A stretch of 64,000 nt of DNA from the NCBI RefSeq assembly GCF_036785885.1, contig NC_092323.1, forward strand, positions 10,796,501 through 10,860,500, in the 5' to 3' direction. Source of the DNA: Coffea arabica. Taxonomy: Eukaryota > Streptophyta > Magnoliopsida > Gentianales > Rubiaceae. The translations under genes and the position numbers were made by a program. Shown here in pieces: positions 20,391 through 32,807 of this stretch; the stretch's first letter is position 1, and the number at the start of each line of letters is the position of its first letter. The notes beneath the pieces were generated by a model that was not told the origin of the DNA, made no database searches, and saw nothing but the letters and a program-made list of their open reading frames with translations.

Positions 20391-22827
20391 ATGGTTTGCA
20401 ATCAGAAAATCGGCACTAGCACATGCAACAATTCTTTCTGGACGAAAGAAGAGGATAAAGCATTTGAGAATGCCCTGGCCATCTATTCATATGATAGCAA
20501 TCTATGGGAGAAAATTGTAGCTGCAGTACCTGCCAGAACAGTTGAGGAGATCAAAATTCACTATGAAGTCTTAGTTGCGGATGTAAATGCAATTGAGTTG
20601 GGGCTTGTACCTTTGCCCCGTTATGTTGATTCTTTCATGAAGTCGAGAAAGCTAATTGGTCATGCTGTTGTTGGCAGAAAGGGAAAACAATCTGAAAATC
20701 CCCAGAGTGAGTCTAGTTGCAGAGGAATATCAATGCGATCTAATAGAGACCACAAAAAGGGTAGACCTTGGTCGAAAGAAGAGCATAGGTAGGCTATGTT
20801 TCAAATCTGTGTTCTTACATGAATACAATTAATTTTTGCTAGATAGTTTTTGATAATCTTTCGTGGCTCTTCAATTCAAAAAAGGTGCACAGGTAGGATA
20901 TGATTCAAATGTGTAATCTTACATGCATGCAATTAATTTTTGCTAAATAGTTTTCGATAATCTTTTGTGGCTCTTGAATTATGGTAATCTTGAATCTCTT
21001 ATTTTTATCCCTTAGAAACTTGGTCATCGACATATGACATTGAGGTTATCGCATGGTAACGCCAAGTTGTTTCTCATAGTTTAATGCATTTTTAATTTTA
21101 TGATATTTATTAAGGTATTTTTTTGCATACAAATTGTGCTAATAGTGTTCTACACTTTCATATGTTTTGAAATTGCATGTTGGCACATATCTCAATTATA
21201 TGGATATTTGACATTAATATATATATATATACTTTGGATATTGTACATTGGAATGAAAATAGACATTTCACAATGAGTTCATTTACTATTTTATCACATA
21301 TGCTATTGATATCTGTATAGCAATAGGCTTGTTTTTACCACTGTCGTAATTGGCCACATGCCAATATGACTGCTTTGAGATATGCATTTGAAGCAACCTT
21401 TTTAGGTTTCTTAAACACTTTTATGAAGTATTTGTAATCATTAATAGTTTATTATATTTTATGCATTTACATGGTGATTCGCTTATTTATATGAGTTGCA
21501 TTTCAGCTTTCACAGTTAATCATGTGCTGCATATCAATATTTGAATTTGTTCATGTTTGGTGAGAGTCCTGTGCTTCTTTTTGAGTGGTCTAGAGAATGG
21601 AGAAAGTGTATCTGAACAATGGTAAAAGTATATGTGATGTTTCCTTTGTGGTGTTTCTTTCTTTATAAGTTACAATTCGATTGGTTGGGTGAAAGAAATT
21701 TTTTTTTTATAACATATTGATGTATCTATATTGCTTAGATGATTGCATCTTTGATTATAGGTTGCAAAATATCTTTCTGGTAGAAATATAATTTGAATGG
21801 TATATTGTAACCATGCTAGATACTTGGCCAATCAAGAATCAAATTAAATGCCCCGATTGCCAATTTAGCCTAAAAAAAACTTAATCCTGTGACAAGAATT
21901 TTTCTCTTTACTTTAACTGTGGTTTTCAAATTCCATTATATAAATATGTAAATCTAAGTATTCTTAAAGATTTGAAAGATGCAATCTAGTTTTCTTGTCC
22001 TATTTTACTTCTTGTTATTTGAAAGACAAGATTTTAGAACCAATCATCTCACTCTACCGACACTATTGCATAACAGGTTATTTCTCCAAGGTTTGGACAA
22101 ATATGGGAGAGGCGATTGGAGAAGCATATCTAGACTCTGTGTCCGTTCTCGAACACCTACACAAGTGGCCAGCCATGCACAGAAGTACTTTAAACGAATG
22201 GTTGTTGTTGATAAGAAGATGATGTCGAGTACCCATGATGTAACAATTCTGGATGGTGGGAAAATAGTAACTCAGCAAGTTCAGACCACTCAGCTGGTTG
22301 CTGGAGCTTCTGGTGGTTCTTTCATAGACACTGGGTTATACCCATCAGAGAATAATAAAGTTGGTGATCGTTATCTGTACGGCTCTCTGATTGATAGCCA
22401 GTGCAATATAATTTCTCATGTGCCAAGCACTAAGGATATTAGTGCGGGAATTAATTTGCTCGAGTCTCTGCTTGATTCCCTGGCTGATACTCTAACTCCA
22501 CAAGGGCCAAGCAGTCAGAAAATTTCTGAATCTGCCGGTGTCCATTTGTGCACTCTTGTGAATGTGAACCAGCATATGCCGACGTATGGAGAGGTAGTTA
22601 TTGAAGATACTATTACGCCTGCTGATCTAGAAATTTTTAATTCTCTATTTATTTTCCAGCATAACATGTCTAATTCACAAGGACCTATTATGGGTGAAGT
22701 TATTGGGACTGTACATATGCTCAATTTTGAAGCATTGCCATTTCCAGCTCACCTTGATTTTGATGTCCATGCTCCTCCAACTGCTAGCCAACTGACTTTA
22801 GAACTTCTTCCTTCAGTTGGGATTTAG
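20391..22827 (+). CDS. DIVARICATA-like two-repeat MYB transcription factor, copy A (tail lost)
   Basis: This is a nuclear DNA-binding regulator of the plant DIVARICATA/SRM1-type MYB-related group. Exons 20391-20788 and 22077-22827 join in phase 2 to give 382 residues. Residues 14-65 form the first SANT/MYB repeat ([18 protein letters not shown]39). Residues 125-173 form the second repeat, with [19 protein letters not shown]147 and the diagnostic SHAQKYF at 165-171, which this group uses to contact I-box/GATA-like sites. The rest is an unstructured Ser- and Pro-rich region. Compared with copy B, the frame stops early: TAG at 22825 stands where copy B has a CAG codon, and another stop follows shortly, so about 40 C-terminal residues (GLFPYPGSSMFEMDSP in copy B) are lost. 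The lost tail is still readable in the DNA. Both MYB repeats are intact, so it may still bind DNA. Intron 1 starts with a duplicated donor region. Confidence 0.85.
20782..20980 (+). repeat. About 95-bp tandem duplication across the MYB exon 1/intron 1 junction
   Basis: Unit 1 (20782-20876) starts GCATAGGTAGGCTATG and includes the real 5' splice site. Unit 2 (20887-20980) starts GCACAGGTAGGATATG and so carries a second, decoy donor about 105 bases downstream. Copy B has both units too (its second unit reads CATAGATAGGATATG, donor lost), so this repeat is older than the 12-kb duplication. Confidence 0.85.
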
Positions 22828-24219
22828 GGATCATTTCCATAACCTGGGTCATCGATGTTTGAAATGGACTCTCCAAATTTTGTAGCCTTTCTTTGTGACG
22901 AACCTGATGATATGGCTACCCCGACTTACCGAATGCCTCTATCAGGATAGAACTGAGTGAGTTATTGTTGGGAGGGGAAAGGTTTGTTGGCAATGTCAGG
23001 ATAAAGGAGAACTTGTGTTCATCACAGAAGTTTATCTTATACAAATGTAATCCTCCCCTTTCTGAGCTCTTTTGGTGATTGATGTTCTATTTTGGATTGG
23101 CTTTTAGTATGTGTAAAATATGTACTGTATAACTATTTCACCAAATTTGCTAGTTACTTATTATATATTATCTGTTTTCAACATAATGTAAAGGCGTAAG
23201 TAAGCAGATAAATGGTACTAAGAACTTCAATAAATCAAGGTAATCTATTGTTGCAATCTGGATTAATCATTAATGTCACATACTTTAACTCTTAAGACAT
23301 CATCAAATGCATGACCGGCCATTGATATGAATTCAATGTCCAACGCAGGCCCCAACTAAGCCAGAAAGTGTGGTTGTCTATATTGAACCAAACTTGACTT
23401 GGTCCTTTCCTAACTTCAATGTGTGATTTTTGCTTTCATTTTTTATTTTTATTTTTTAAAAATAATGGTATTTATCCTACTCTAGATATTACTTCTAATG
23501 AGGACCCAATTTGACTTTTTGGGGTAAGAATGCTAGTGGAAATGAATCTAAGTAACATATCAAGCTAATATTCTTTTTTCCTTGATTCGAACCTAGTTGT
23601 AGTAATATATTTATTATCCAATTGTTTGCTTGTAGCTAATTTCGAAATAGTCAACAAGTTTTGTTAACTTGTTACGTTAGCATTTGGCTTTTTAATGAGA
23701 AGATATTCTTTCCGATGGCAAGCTTTGGACTGTTAGAGCTAAGACGTCATTTACCTTTGTCCATAAAAGTCATCAAGGTTTTTTTGTGGCAAGGGTAAGA
23801 TGGCAAAAACACTAGAAAAGTCCATGAAAATTTAGATTTATAAAAATTATTACCAAGAGTGACGTGGCATATAGCATGATTATTCAAATTTTTATTCTAT
23901 AATGAGTTCATCTATCACATGTTTTTTTAATGTACATTGAATCCATACTATATTGTAGAATAGTGTCACGTGGTATATTATTACCAATTACTATATTAGT
24001 ATAACCAACTAATTTATATTTAATAGTTATAAAAAAAATCATTTTACTTATTTGATAAAATATCATTGATAGTAGTACTGTATGTGGCGTTATCAAATGA
24101 TTATTTATAATTATTTGCTAATATCATTTTCGGGTATCTCATATGTTAGTTCTTAATAAGTGAGATTAAATAAATTCAGAAAACTACCCAAATTAACAAA
24201 ATTAAATAAATGTCCAAGA
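22828..24219. other. MYB copy A 3' flank
   Basis: The first 130 bases hold the abandoned coding tail. The rest is the 3' UTR and non-coding DNA, and matches 35626-38200 of copy B in scattered blocks (for example near 23600-23870 and 37400-37680). No gene is seen. Confidence 0.5.
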
Positions 24220-24493
24220 TTCGTGCAATATGAGGGACAAAAAAAATTTATTTTGTGAAATGTGAGAGACTTTGAATCGAATTATGTGAAATATGATTTG
24301 ATTATTTTTACCCCTTAAAAATGATCACGTGCAAGGCACGCAATGAATTCCGACAAAAAATTAGTCAAAAATCTAGGGATGGACCAAATTTGATCAATAT
24401 AAATTTATAAGAAACGTAAAATTATAATTTTAAAAGTGAAGGACAAAAAATATTATTTTACAAAATGTGAGGGATGTTTTGAACGATTTTTTC
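24220..24493. mobile_element. Solo right arm of the long-TIR Mutator-like family
   Basis: About 275 bp match the right arm of the 16828 element: GTGAAATGTGAGAGAC, ATGATCACGTGCAAGG and ACAAAATGTGAGGGATG, ending GAACGATTTTTTC. The left arm and centre are missing, and no target duplication can be seen, so this is a deletion remnant. Confidence 0.8.
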
Positions 24494-26486
24494 AAAAAAA
24501 AAAAGAGTCAACTTTCTATACCATGTGATTTTGTGTAGTTCGATCGACAGTGAGAGATTTTTGGAAAAGTTAAGACTATCAAATACTTTATACACCTAAA
24601 ATTCATTTATCAAATTGTTTAAATACTAGAATTTGGCTAATGACTGGGCATTCGTCAATAGATGTTTCGAGTATTTATTTTTTATAATATAAAATTAATT
24701 AGAAAAAATATCTAAATGTAAAAGTGCATCACATGGTATATCAGGTATATTGTAAATGAAGTTAATTCAACATCAGATATAGTACAAGATTATCACTTTA
24801 GAAGGTTTAGGGAAAATAAAGAAAATGTAAACTACATCCACTCCTCGTGTTTTAGTCAAACTATCGTTAAACACCATTATGTTTGACATATTATAGTCTA
24901 TATCCTTTGACTTGATAGTCACATAACGAAACACTCCCCACGGTACTAAACTAACATTTGTTACTATCATTAAACTAAAAATTTGTGTAAGAAAAGCCCA
25001 AAGTTGCCCCTAGAATGTTTTAAGCTTTTAAAAATTATTAAGAAGCAAAATATGTGATGAAAAATCAAGAGGAAAAAGTGAAAAACTAAAATATACTCTT
25101 CACGACTCTTGGCCACCATCATCATTTTGCCAAACTAGCAAATGCTTCGCTAGCTCCACCAATAACACTTTCCAAGTCCCAAACACCTCAAGGCCAAACT
25201 CCTCGTCAACACACCACTCATTAGCCACACTATCACTAAATCACAACTATGCCTCAAAATTCAATTTCACAATTTCTCCCCAAATAAGCCAAAAGCTTAT
25301 AGACTCTACCAATTTCATAACCAAATCATCCTTAAGCTTGTTTCAACGTGGCCACTTTTTTCTTTCTTATTCTCTCAAAGGTCCCCTTAGGCACTTCTTT
25401 GTTAACATCCTCCAAAAAACATATGGCATGCAGGGCTCTTTCAATCAACATAAATTAAAAGAAGTCAAAATCACTCAAGTTTGCAAATACATAGAAATTT
25501 GTAGTGCTATCAAAAGTGGTGCCAAAGCATCGATGAGGTGTTGCGCAATTTATTTTCGCTATCTTGGATTTGACATGTAGTTAAGTACAGGTTTTTTAAG
25601 CAAGTAGATTGGTTTCTTTCCTTATTACTGTAGAAGGCAATGGGTAGTTGAGTCTGTTTGGGAGATTATATGGAGCTAAGAGGTGATGAGAATCTCTTAT
25701 AAGGGCTCTTTAGTGGTAGCCTTGTTTGAGAAGATATCCATTAATTTTTTTCCTTTTCATTTCTCTTAGATCTAAGTAATTTTGTCGACAATAAATATTT
25801 ATTGCTAGTGAAGATAGAAATGATAGTAGGCAGTTGACATCACCTCGATTTCTTGTTTCAATTTCTATTTTTGCTTTTTGCTTAGATTGGCATTGGCTAC
25901 TTTAGTAATTGTAGGTTAAGCGTTAACACCATTTGAAGAGTGTTAAGTTAAGTACTAACTTAGAGATAGACATACTTGTAAAGACTGAAGATAGCTTGAG
26001 TTTTGGGGTGCTTCTGCAAGAATTATGACATCATAACAAGCAAAAAAGTAAACATTATACTGCTAGTAGAACCAAGAAATAACGATGATGTTTATCTGTT
26101 ACGTTGTGAATTAATGATGTAATTCTTTTTGTTCTCTTTTATTTCTTTTTTTTACATGGTAGCATCAACTAGGTTTGGTTCACGCTCTCATCTTTTGACA
26201 CTTTTGACTCATACTTCATATGTGAATTTATGATAGTTTGTTGAAAGATTGACCAAAATAGAAGTGGGAGGAAGTTTTGCCGCTGCCCTTAATTTGGCTG
26301 TGGCTGTTATACTTAATTAAAATTGAATTGATAGGTATGATTTATTCATTGTAGCTAGTAGTTAGGTTGGATGAAATTGATTTCTGATCAATCCCATATT
26401 GGGAGTGACAGGCAATAAATTCTTTTTCAAGTGGGAGATTCAGAGCTTTTCTTAACAATGTTGCAACAAATTAATGATTAGAAGAT
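24494..26486. other. End of copy A and spacer between the duplicated segments
   Basis: Homology with copy B stops at about 24830. From there to 26486 the sequence is present once only. Short open frames exist, such as 25338-25580 (+), but none resembles a known protein and I annotate no gene. Confidence 0.5.
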
Positions 26487-26670
26487 CAATTGCCTGATAG
26501 TGCATCGAGTATGAATAGGGCCAGTTTTATGTAGAGTTATAACCTGTAATTTGATTTTATATATTGGGGCACAATAATCAATTGCTCGATAATGCATTGA
26601 GTATGAATAGGGCCAGTTTCATGTAGAGTTATAACCTGTAAATTGATTTTATATATTAGGGCACAATAAT
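26487..26670. repeat. 92-bp tandem duplication next to the segmental breakpoint
   Basis: Units 26487-26578 and 26579-26670 are nearly identical; both contain GAGTATGAATAGGGCCAG and end GGGCACAATAAT. The second unit stops about 10 bases before homology with NBS1 exon 10 begins, placing it at the duplication junction. Confidence 0.9.
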
Positions 26671-26679
26671 CTCCATTGA

Positions 26680-27380
26680 AATGCTCGTCACTTCTTCATA
26701 TACCACTAGATGAGACAATGGTGACAGATTCTAAAAAAGATGTGAAAATTGCAACAGTCGTTCACACCTCTACCGTTGTTTATTCAGTAGAATCCTCTAA
26801 ACATGACAGCAAAAAGATGACAAATATCTATATAATAGAATCTGCTGAGCTTGATAGTAGAGAAGAATCTGTAATCAATATGTGATAGAATCTACTGAAA
26901 CTGATAGTAAAGGAAACATCAGTCTGCCTAGAGTAAGTGTCATTGAACATAAGATCAAATAGGAGATACCATGCAATGATGTGTCTGTTCAATGGTCCGA
27001 AGGTGCTTTTTTCACAGGCTTGGCTTTAGAAACAAGAATGGTTGAACAGGATCGAGAGTAAAAAAAGTTGAAGAGCCAGAATATGGGAATGTGTGAAAAG
27101 CCATTTGTTATCTACAGCCAATATCCTATCATAAGAGATTCTGCATCAGTATCATTCCATTCTTAGTAATTCGTCTGCAGATTATAATCTTAATCTTTAA
27201 CAAGAATGTGAAATTTACTTTTACCAAATGCTTTATTTCGAATTTTCAGATCTTCTCACACACTTTACTATTTTTTCATCCTTATTTCTCTGCAGGTCTG
27301 TGCCTGCGAATGACATTTTTGGCAAACTCTACAAACTCAGATCTGACAATATTTTCTCCCTATGAAATAATGCATTAACG
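26680..27380 (+). pseudogene. NBS1 tail pseudogene (exon 10 plus last exon)
   Basis: The fragment starts within a few bases of the exon 10 boundary of NBS1 (SVESSKHDSKK against SVESSEHDSKE in the parent). Its frame is broken: an in-frame TGA near 26883, then further stops and small shifts. At about 27163 the match jumps from exon 10 (parent near 13245) to the parent 3' UTR intron (near 14173), a deletion of some 930 bases. That deletion removes the end of exon 10 with the MRE11-binding-like motif and all of exons 11-13 with the ATM-binding-like tail. The last-exon acceptor (CTGCAG at about 27296) survives. It lacks a promoter and the FHA and BRCT exons, so it cannot make NBS1. Confidence 0.88.
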
Positions 27381-30306
27381 GGACACTAGAACTGAGGAGT
27401 TCAAGGCCGCAATGAGTTTAGATAATTGTAAAGCTCAACAGTGATAAGTATATTTGATGAGAATATTTTTTGTGAACAAGAGTATAGCTTTATTCATAGT
27501 AATGTAGTAGTTGTTTATTATCATCTTAATCCATTTAAGGATATCCGATAAAAGAAAAGTCATGTTATTTATTTTCTTGAAGTTTAATATTCCCCACTAT
27601 TCAACTTAAACTTTCAAAAGGCACCACCATTTGAGCAGACTGACAAAATGAAAAAAAAAATCATAAAACAACTTTCTGATCGAGTTAAACATACAATAGT
27701 GTAAACTCTTGCTTTCAGAACCTTTAATATTCACTTGAGGGAAAAAAATACACTATATCATTTTTGAAAAATAATGAGCAAAAACTAAAGACAAATGTTA
27801 AACCAAGTTGAATTGCACAACCATAACTTTGATTTCCTTTCTTTTTTTTTATTAGATTTTTTTGCTAAATTATAGAAGGGGTATAGTACTTGTTTCAAAA
27901 ATTATATTATGATATAATCATATTAAGCATCCTATTTTTGTTTTATGGTTTTTTTTCTTCCGCAATAATCTTTTACTAGTTAAATAATGTGATATTTAGA
28001 TTGCTCAGAGTACAAAATGGTTAAAAATTCACCATCAATAAAATGAAAGATTTGTTTTCTTTTCATTCTGCATATCAATAACATGCACTACTCCAAAAAA
28101 ATCTTTTTTACACTATTTACCTGTAATGATTAAAAAAATCTCAATCAAATTGAATTTTCATTGTAGGACTTTAAGCTTATTATTAGGGGTATAAAGTATA
28201 AACAAGTCAAATTCAAGTATTTAAATTTAGAAAAATATGAATGACAATCGATTTTTTGTTAATAACACTATCATAATTTGTTTTATTATGTAGTATAATA
28301 TATAGAAATTATATGATAAAAACAATAGTATGAGTGTCGTTAGTGAAAAGTGGAGTGTTATTCCAATTCCCTTAAATTTATTTGATTCGTTGAATAAATT
28401 TATAATTACAAATTTTATCAAACTTAATGTTTTCACTATAGTAAAATTGAGCTGAAATAGAGGTTTTATCTACGCTATGAATTTGATTGGGCTCAATTCA
28501 ATTGTCTCTCAACCCTATTCCAAATTCTAATTAACATATTCTTCAGCAGTTATTGACCACGTTAGAAGAGAAGAGCATAAAATCCTATGAGAGCAAGCAA
28601 TAAGCCTGAATCTCGACAAAGGTTGGCATAGAAGAAAACTGATGCTAGATGTTTAAGATGATCAACCAAAGGAAACCCACGTTCAAAATCAGTTCTTTAT
28701 CTCAAAAATTACATCTTAAACTAATCAAAATGAGAAATATGCAAGTTTTAATACAATACTTCACCTATAGCATTAGCAGGGATTTTTTAGATTCTTTTCC
28801 TCCGTGAAAAGTTTATTATTAGGGAGGTAAGCAATAGAACTTTCTTCAGTCCTTTATACTTTATTTCAATCGTTGAATCCAAATTGAGTCACCCAAATGC
28901 ACCCATTATGATAGGTGTCCTTTTCTCTCCCCTTTTTTTTACAAATCAAAACCTTAAAGTTCACACCTTTCTTTATACATGATCACATATAGGAATCGGC
29001 AAAGCATGATATGAAATTTTGCAATGAAGATATGCTGTGGATTTGTCTTAATATTTAGTAAACAAATTATGGTCCAAAGAGTTTAAGTTTTAAATTAAAG
29101 AAATATTCTTATCTATAGTTCTTTTATCAGAATGTTGTGGTTGATTGACTTAATTGAACTGCTTTATTTCAACCATGAGAGAGAATGAACAAGCAGAACA
29201 GGATGAAGATCTTCAAAGGTTAGTAAAATCTTTTCTAATTTTCGATGCTACATTGTTGCCCAAACACTGATAAAAAAAACATGCTTGTTTATTTAATTTT
29301 TATCCCTGTAATTTTTATTAGTTTTGTTATAAATAAAATTAAGGCACAATATTTGTTTGACTAGTAGGTATGCTAAAGGTGTTCTTGAAATCTGATAGAA
29401 TATTCTGTTAATGTGAGAAATCTTGTGGTGAAATGTTTAAATTATTCATTGTATGCCTTGGGCTTGACACAAAAGAAGTGAAATCATACATCTTAGTGGG
29501 AATGGCTGAGGTTTATATTTATTTTTGTGCTTTCATGAAGAGCCAATTTGATCTTATGTCCCAGTATAAGGAAAGTCTAATGGAAATGCAATTTTTGTTA
29601 TGTTGTCAAAAGGAGTGTATAGAAAAGTGATTCAAATACTCCATGTCAAATATCCATTCAGTTAGAAAGTTCTAAGAAGATGGATTTTCGATGATCATGC
29701 AATTGGCTTGATTGCTCTAACTTGTTCATGCTTTGACAAGTGTACTAGTTGAATATCGTGTTTTCCAGATTTAACAACATCCCTCACCTAGAAGGACATT
29801 AATAGGGGCGTGCAATACATGAAAAAGTCTACATGGTTGATATAGCAAATAATTAAGCATCTGATCTCACTTACTTACACAACACTGGAAGTAAATCCAG
29901 CTAGAGCAACTAATACGACATGATGACTTCATTTACTGCTCCATTGACTTCTTTTAAGGGGCTCTATTTGATATCCATTTCTCTATTTATGCAAAGGATT
30001 GGACATGGTAGTATCGTTCTCTATTGCTTATCCAACTCTATAAGTTTATTCAAAACTATAGAACTATGCAAGAGAAATATCGAGTTTTACCTATGTGCTA
30101 GTACTCTAAGAGATGACTATAAAAGTCTTAAAGGGACTTGTGCTTCACTTAATCATTGCACTCATCCATGTTTTATAGTCTGTTAGCTTTCTATTGGATA
30201 TTTTTGCCTCTTGGGCGAGTTCTGCATGTAGTGCTTTTAACCACATACTTCCAATCAGAGTGTCAAAACAGTTATGGCTGTGTAAGCCGTACATTTGTTT
30301 TGCGAT
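27381..30306. other. Non-coding DNA of copy B up to the solo LTR
   Basis: Matches copy A flanks 14380-14610, 15840-16820 and 18300-19780 and carries the empty sites of the LINE (near 27675) and the 1461-bp element (28835-28847). Open frames at 29433-29630 and 29920-30186 have copy A counterparts that are interrupted, so I do not call them genes. Confidence 0.5.
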
Positions 30307-31773
30307 TGACAGGTGCCGAGCCTGTCCAATAATAATTACCTACTCGAGAAAAATACAGATTTTGTATACAGCGGTGAGTAGGGTCGAATCCATAGGGACT
30401 GGGGATAATTTATTTCTTTTAGAGTCCGAAGTATGGGGGGTTTCTGGAGAATATGAAATAACTAATTAACTAACTAATAAAGCAACTAATAGAAATAAAT
30501 AGAAAGTAATCAATAACCAATACGACTCTAACCAAAGGTACAACTTTTCAGATATGGTCCATTCAACTGATCATCGATGCAAAGATATTTCATCCATTTG
30601 TCACTAGGTTGGTTATAATTATCAACAAGCTCTGATAACCAATTCTTCCTTACCTTTTCGACAGTCAAGGTACGACCATTAACTGCTCCCCTAACCAGAT
30701 AACAACCCTAGGTACGACCGTAGGAATTTAATTATCCAATTGCATTAGAGCTAGAAGAACCCAACCCTAACCAATAAACACGCTAAGAGGGTTTATTTAA
30801 GCTAGATCTTGCGTTTCCCCATCATAAAGCCAATTATGGTGGTTGCCACTAGGTATCAACTAAACGAACAATTACGGATTCAATTTTGTTAATGTGACAG
30901 TAGGCTATTAAATTAAATCAAATACCCGACCGTTGATATTCAATTAATAAAATACCCATGAACAATTAATTCAGGAAACGCAGGAATAGCAATAAATTGG
31001 AAGAAATAATGAAGATTCGGTTAGATCTCACAGATATTATGGACCGCGCCATCGCGTCAACCTTTGGGTAGAGGAGAAAATTAGCCGCTCCTCATCGTGT
31101 CAATCCCGCGTGATTTAATTGAATTCATTCAATTAATTGCCGAAGAATCAATTGCCCAGAAATTGGGGAGGATGAATTAATCGAAGAAACAATCAATGAA
31201 AAACCTGGCTCTGTCTTGTATTGGAGCAGCAATTACAAAGCAAAAGCCAACGGAGAATTGTCAAAGGCGAAAAGAGCGAATTCGGGAGTCAGAGTCGCAT
31301 AAAAGCAAAAGCTACAGAAAAGGAGAAAGTCTCCAATGTCTGACCCAAAGCCGCAGAAGAAAACAAAAGAAAAACAAAAGCGTCTGACCAATCTTGCAAA
31401 AAGGTAAAACTAAGGCTAAAAGTTCTTTCTTGAATCTTGCTTTTTCCTTTCTTTATAGCCGCCGCAGGAGCTCTCCAGACGTCTGGCCCAATTCCTCCCA
31501 ACAAAAGCTAGCCTTTTGGAGTTTTTATCCCATGTTTCTCGCGGTTCACGTGGACCGCAGTCCGGCTTTCGGTTTCGTCCACCTTCTAAGACGTGGCCAC
31601 GCCCTGAGACGAAAAGTCTTCTGGAAATTTACCCCGCGAGATCATTTTTCATGCCTACCACCTACAATTCACACAAATATCGAATATGAGTGAAATTTCA
31701 ATTCTTAGTACCGTGAATAGCCAAAATTAGGACAAAATAACAGTGCAAAATACGCCAAATAATCGTTCTATCA
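30307..31773. mobile_element. Solo LTR of an LTR retrotransposon (1467 bp)
   Basis: The element starts TGACAGGTGCCGAG and ends CTATCA, the TG...CA ends of an LTR, and is flanked by the 5-bp direct repeat GCGAT (30302-30306 and 31774-31778). Copy A retains the unoccupied site with one GCGAT (19779-19783), which proves an insertion after the 12-kb duplication. No internal coding region is present, so it is a fossil left by recombination between two LTRs. The motif GGTGAGTAGGGTCGAATCC (about 30382) resembles LTR sequence I associate with plant Ty3/Gypsy-type elements; this family call is tentative. Confidence 0.82.
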
Positions 31774-31778
31774 GCGAT

Positions 31779-32407
31779 CTAAACCTCTTTAACTCTAAGT
31801 TTGGCTCTATCTTCTACACTTTTAAACTTTCTTATTATATTTGGTGAGGTTGTTTCTACCTAATGAACTTGATTTCTCCAATTACGACTTTTTATAAGTT
31901 TTTAGTATGCTAAATTAGCATATAACTAATTGTCTTAACTATTCCATATTTTAACTAATCTCGCATTCTCATTGAATAGCTTTTTCCTCGTTTAGTGGTT
32001 AACCGGCTATTTACTCAATCAAATAAATTTTCCTGTTTTCCTTTGAGGTTTAATTGTCTTCATGGTGTTTTGTTGCCTAGGTGCTTTGGTTGTCTTCACT
32101 ACTTTACTCATTATTATTTCCCTATTGCATATCTTGGCAATCTGTCATTTTTCAAGTTTTTACATTTCGATCTACCAACTAACCAATTGTTATTTATTTC
32201 ATACATTAAACTCTCCGAAAAGAAAAGTCTTATCAGATCCCGTGGTCCTTTTTTCATGCCACCAGGTATCAAGGCTCTGGGAAAAGTCAATCTTGTTTAG
32301 ATTATGTTGAGGTACTTCTGAATTTTTATGTGTATTATTTAAGCACCGTTTGCTTTCCGATTTATCTATTAATCTTTCTTATTTCTCTTGAACCTTTAAT
32401 TTGGACT
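31779..32407. other. Upstream region of MYB copy B
   Basis: Matches 19784-20390 of copy A. Non-coding; an ATG at 32330 is in frame with the MYB exon but has no counterpart role in copy A. Confidence 0.5.
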
Positions 32408-32807
32408 GTGGTTTGCAATCAGAAAATAGGCTCCAGGACATGCAGCAATTCTTTCTGGATGAGAGAAGAGGATAAAGCATTTAAGAATGCCCTGGCCATC
32501 TATTTAGATGATAGCAATCTATGGGAGAAAATTGTTGCTGCGATGCCTGGGAGAATAGTTGAGGAGATCAAAATTCGCTATGAAGTCTTAGTTGCAGAAG
32601 TAAATGCAATTGAGTTGGGCCTTATACCTTTTTCTCATTATGCTGATTCTTTCAAGAAGTCAAGAAAGCCGGATAGTCATGCTGCTGTTGATAGAAAGAA
32701 AAAACAATCTGAAAAAGTTCAGAATGAATCTAGTTGTAGAGAAATATCATTATGATCTGATTCGGATTGCAAAAGAGCTACTTGGTCGGAAAAGGAGCAC
32801 AGGTAGG

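Larger units (their letters stand above)
12785..24830. repeat. Copy A of a tandem segmental duplication (about 12 kb)
   Basis: This segment runs from the first base of NBS1 exon 10, through the MYB gene, to about 24830. Its counterpart is 26680-38690 in the same orientation. Matching landmarks, in the same order, include NBS1 exon 10 (12785 / 26680), the NBS1 last exon (14301 / 27297), flank sequence (16240-16820 / 28180-28840), MYB upstream DNA (18300-20390 / 28850-32407), MYB exons 1 and 2, and downstream DNA ending with TTTAGAAGGTTTAGG near 24796 / 38650. Copy A holds a LINE tail and a long-TIR Mutator-like element that copy B lacks. Confidence 0.92.

Noticed and set aside
29433-30186. Two open frames in copy B that read like a small protein (MFKLFIVCLGLDTKEV and MMTSFTAPLTSFK)
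   Set aside because: The copy A counterparts are interrupted and no domain is recognisable, so they look like chance frames in shared non-coding DNA.
31196-31693. Several overlapping frames inside 30307-31773
   Set aside because: They lie wholly within the solo LTR, on both strands, with no conserved residues.
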